Part shown: positions 6,848 through 7,833 of the stretch, piece after piece
Position numbering within the stretch: position 1 is the first letter of the stretch
Layout: each line of letters begins with the position of its first letter
Source of the DNA: Bordetella parapertussis
Lineage (GTDB): Bacteria; Pseudomonadota; Gammaproteobacteria; Burkholderiales; SG8-39
NCBI GenBank assembly: GCA_945869935.1
Contig: CAMBSA010000064.1
Coordinates: 1-7,833 of the forward strand
Direction: 5' to 3'
DNA length: 7,833 nt
Made by a program: the position numbers and the translations under genes
Notes under the pieces: generated by a model
Databases searched by the model: none
Told to the model about the DNA's origin: nothing
What the model saw: only the letters and a program-made list of their open reading frames with translations

Positions 6848-7833
6848 GCACGCACCTGGTCCAGGAACGCGGCGGGGTCTCTTATCTCGGTTCGTCCCGA
6901 ATTTACCCCGAGGAAGCGCATTACCGCGCGCGCAATGGAATCGGGTGACAGTGGATCGAAAGTCTGCTCCGGATCGAGAATGTCCCGAACGACATCGGAT
7001 TCCGACGCCAGAACTGGTTTTCCGGATTCGATCGCTTCAAGCAGAGGCAGTCCCAATGATTCGAGCAGTGAAGGAAAAATCATTGCATCCGCTGAACGCA
7101 TAAGGATGCCGATCTGGCGTTCGCTGTTGTCAGAAACATTTTCAATTACCAGATTGGACTTCGTTGCGATCAGCCGAATCGTTGCGAGCAGTCTCGCGTC
7201 ACGTGTTGTGTCCAGCGTAAGTGCCAGTGTTGGGAATAATCCGATTTTCGCAAGGCAATTCCAAGCCTGCACCAAATTAAGATGATTTTTGTGCGGCTCA
7301 CCAGAGGCCGGGTACAGAAAGCGCTTGTTGCGGCACGTCTCGGGCAAAGTACTGTTCGATACACTTTGTCGGATTGTATTACGCCAAAACGGAATCGTAA
7401 GAGACTCCCTTGAGAGAGCGTTTTTCACGAGCACTTTCATCGATTCGGTTTGTACAACGATTTGAGCAACATTCCCGATTCTGTTGCGTAGCCAAACGCG
7501 CTCCAGAGACAGTCGAAGTTTGGCTCGGTAGTCGAATCCGTCGAGAGTTGCATTCTCCAAGAGATAGCGGTTCTGAATGAAAAGCCATGTTTCGACCGGA
7601 AGTTTCATGACGGGCGGAAGGTTGCCGAAGCACAACACCCTGTCAAAGAATCTCGCAATGGCGGGCAGCGTGAGTTCAGCGCCCAATCTATTTTTCAAAG
7701 ATGGCGCTACTCGCTTGATGACAAGAGATTCATCAGTGCCATGCGGAATTACGAAGCGCTCATCCAGGATGAACTGGGTGTTTCCCTGGTGCTGTGCGGC
7801 AGAAATAAGCAGTTCGAGCAGGACGCGCCCGCC
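6844..7833 (-). CDS. GT4-type glycosyltransferase, C-terminal part (5' end outside right window edge)
   Basis: The frame is open from the right edge to a TGA at 6846-6844, giving 329 residues without their start codon. An in-frame TTG at 7698 is not a credible start, because the 45 codons before it are open and continue the same protein (GGRVLLELLISA, FILDERF). Counting from the edge, seen: VLCFGNLPP at 66-74; FIQNRYLL at 85-92; VQTESM at 127-132; the second-domain start FLYPASGEPHKNHLNLVQAW, the usual place for it in GT4 enzymes; and the donor-binding E258-x7-E266 motif within FPSLLESLGLPLLEAIESGKPVLAS. These support a retaining GT4 (GT-B fold) enzyme with the first 30-50 residues missing. 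By position it probably adds a later sugar of the same repeat unit; donor and acceptor cannot be told from sequence. Hand counts suggest lower G+C here (about 45-48%) than in much of the window. Confidence 0.88.
   Translation of the reverse strand, partial: GGRVLLELLISAAQHQGNTQFILDERFVIPHGTDESLVIKRVAPSLKNRLGAELTLPAIARFFDRVLCFGNLPPVMKLPVETWLFIQNRYLLENATLDGFDYRAKLRLSLERVWLRNRIGNVAQIVVQTESMKVLVKNALSRESLTIPFWRNTIRQSVSNSTLPETCRNKRFLYPASGEPHKNHLNLVQAWNCLAKIGLFPTLALTLDTTRDARLLATIRLIATKSNLVIENVSDNSERQIGILMRSADAMIFPSLLESLGLPLLEAIESGKPVLASESDVVRDILDPEQTFDPLSPDSIARAVMRFLGVNSGRTEIRDPAAFLDQVRA
6847..6857 (-). promoter_or_regulatory. Ribosome binding site and TTG start of the wbuB-like gene
   Basis: On the minus strand AGGTG (6857-6853) sits five bases before a TTG whose first base is 6847. 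No ATG or GTG in the same frame lies closer to the conserved N-terminus. The TTG is fused to the upstream stop as TTGA, so translation probably depends on both coupling and this site. Confidence 0.6.

Larger units (their letters stand above)
1..7833 (-). other. Single co-directional, translationally coupled polysaccharide operon segment
   Basis: All eight genes run on the minus strand. Junctions in transcription order: TTGA overlap 6847-6844, ATGA overlap 5621-5618, ATGA overlap 4758-4755, 8-base gap 3690-3683, 8-base gap 2560-2553, ATGA overlap 1596-1593, ATGA overlap 613-610. No stretch longer than eight bases is non-coding, so there is no room for an internal promoter or terminator between genes. 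Most starts lack a good Shine-Dalgarno, which fits re-initiation by ribosomes finishing the previous gene. The promoter must lie beyond the right edge, or inside a coding region, where I could not recognise one. Confidence 0.85.

Noticed and set aside
1..7833. JUMPstart/ops element, rho-independent terminators, tRNA genes, insertion sequences, CRISPR repeats, long direct repeats
   Set aside because: None was recognised on either strand. All sequence is accounted for by tightly packed coding regions; a computed repeat and RNA-fold search was not possible.

Overview
The window is part of an O-antigen / surface-polysaccharide gene cluster from a Gram-negative bacterium, most probably a proteobacterium. 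This rests on the gene content: WbpL- and WbpM-like proteins, a WbuB-like glycosyltransferase and the WbjB/WbjD enzymes are typical of proteobacterial O-antigen clusters. Base composition is about 50-60% G+C by hand counts of sample lines. Genus and class cannot be read from the sequence.

All eight genes lie on the minus strand, so transcription runs from high to low coordinates. In that order they are: (1) the C-terminal part of a GT4 glycosyltransferase, cut by the right edge (7833-6844); (2) a WbuB-like L-FucNAc/L-QuiNAc transferase (6847-5618); (3) a short RmlD-like 4-keto-reductase (5621-4755); (4) a WbjB/FnlA/CapE-type UDP-GlcNAc dehydratase/epimerase (4758-3691); (5) a WbjD/FnlC/CapG-type 2-epimerase (3682-2561); (6) a WbpV-like SDR 4-keto-reductase/epimerase (2552-1593); (7) a WbpL-like polyprenyl-phosphate glycosyl-1-phosphate transferase (1596-610); (8) the N-terminal third of a WbpM/CapD-type membrane dehydratase, cut by the left edge (613-1). 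Five junctions are 4-base stop/start overlaps (four ATGA, one TTGA) and the other two have 8-base gaps. There is essentially no non-coding DNA, and no promoter, terminator, RNA gene, mobile element or CRISPR array is visible.

The genes form a coherent pathway. From UDP-GlcNAc, the WbjB-like, RmlD-like and WbjD-like enzymes should make a UDP-N-acetyl-L-6-deoxyhexosamine, which WbuB would transfer. The reductase is the short RmlD-like type, not the long cupin-bearing CapF/WbjC type. This favours UDP-L-QuiNAc over UDP-L-FucNAc. In parallel, WbpM and the WbpV-like reductase should make UDP-D-QuiNAc or UDP-D-FucNAc, and WbpL would load that sugar-1-phosphate onto undecaprenyl phosphate to start the repeat unit. 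The predicted beginning of the unit is therefore L-QuiNAc/L-FucNAc joined to D-QuiNAc/D-FucNAc-PP-Und, with at least one more sugar added by the first GT. The flippase, polymerase and ligase genes are not in this window.

Nothing here looks like a wholly new system. The points worth a second look are the sugar-stereochemistry prediction, two different UDP-GlcNAc dehydratases in one operon, the non-ATG starts, and the two edge-truncated genes.
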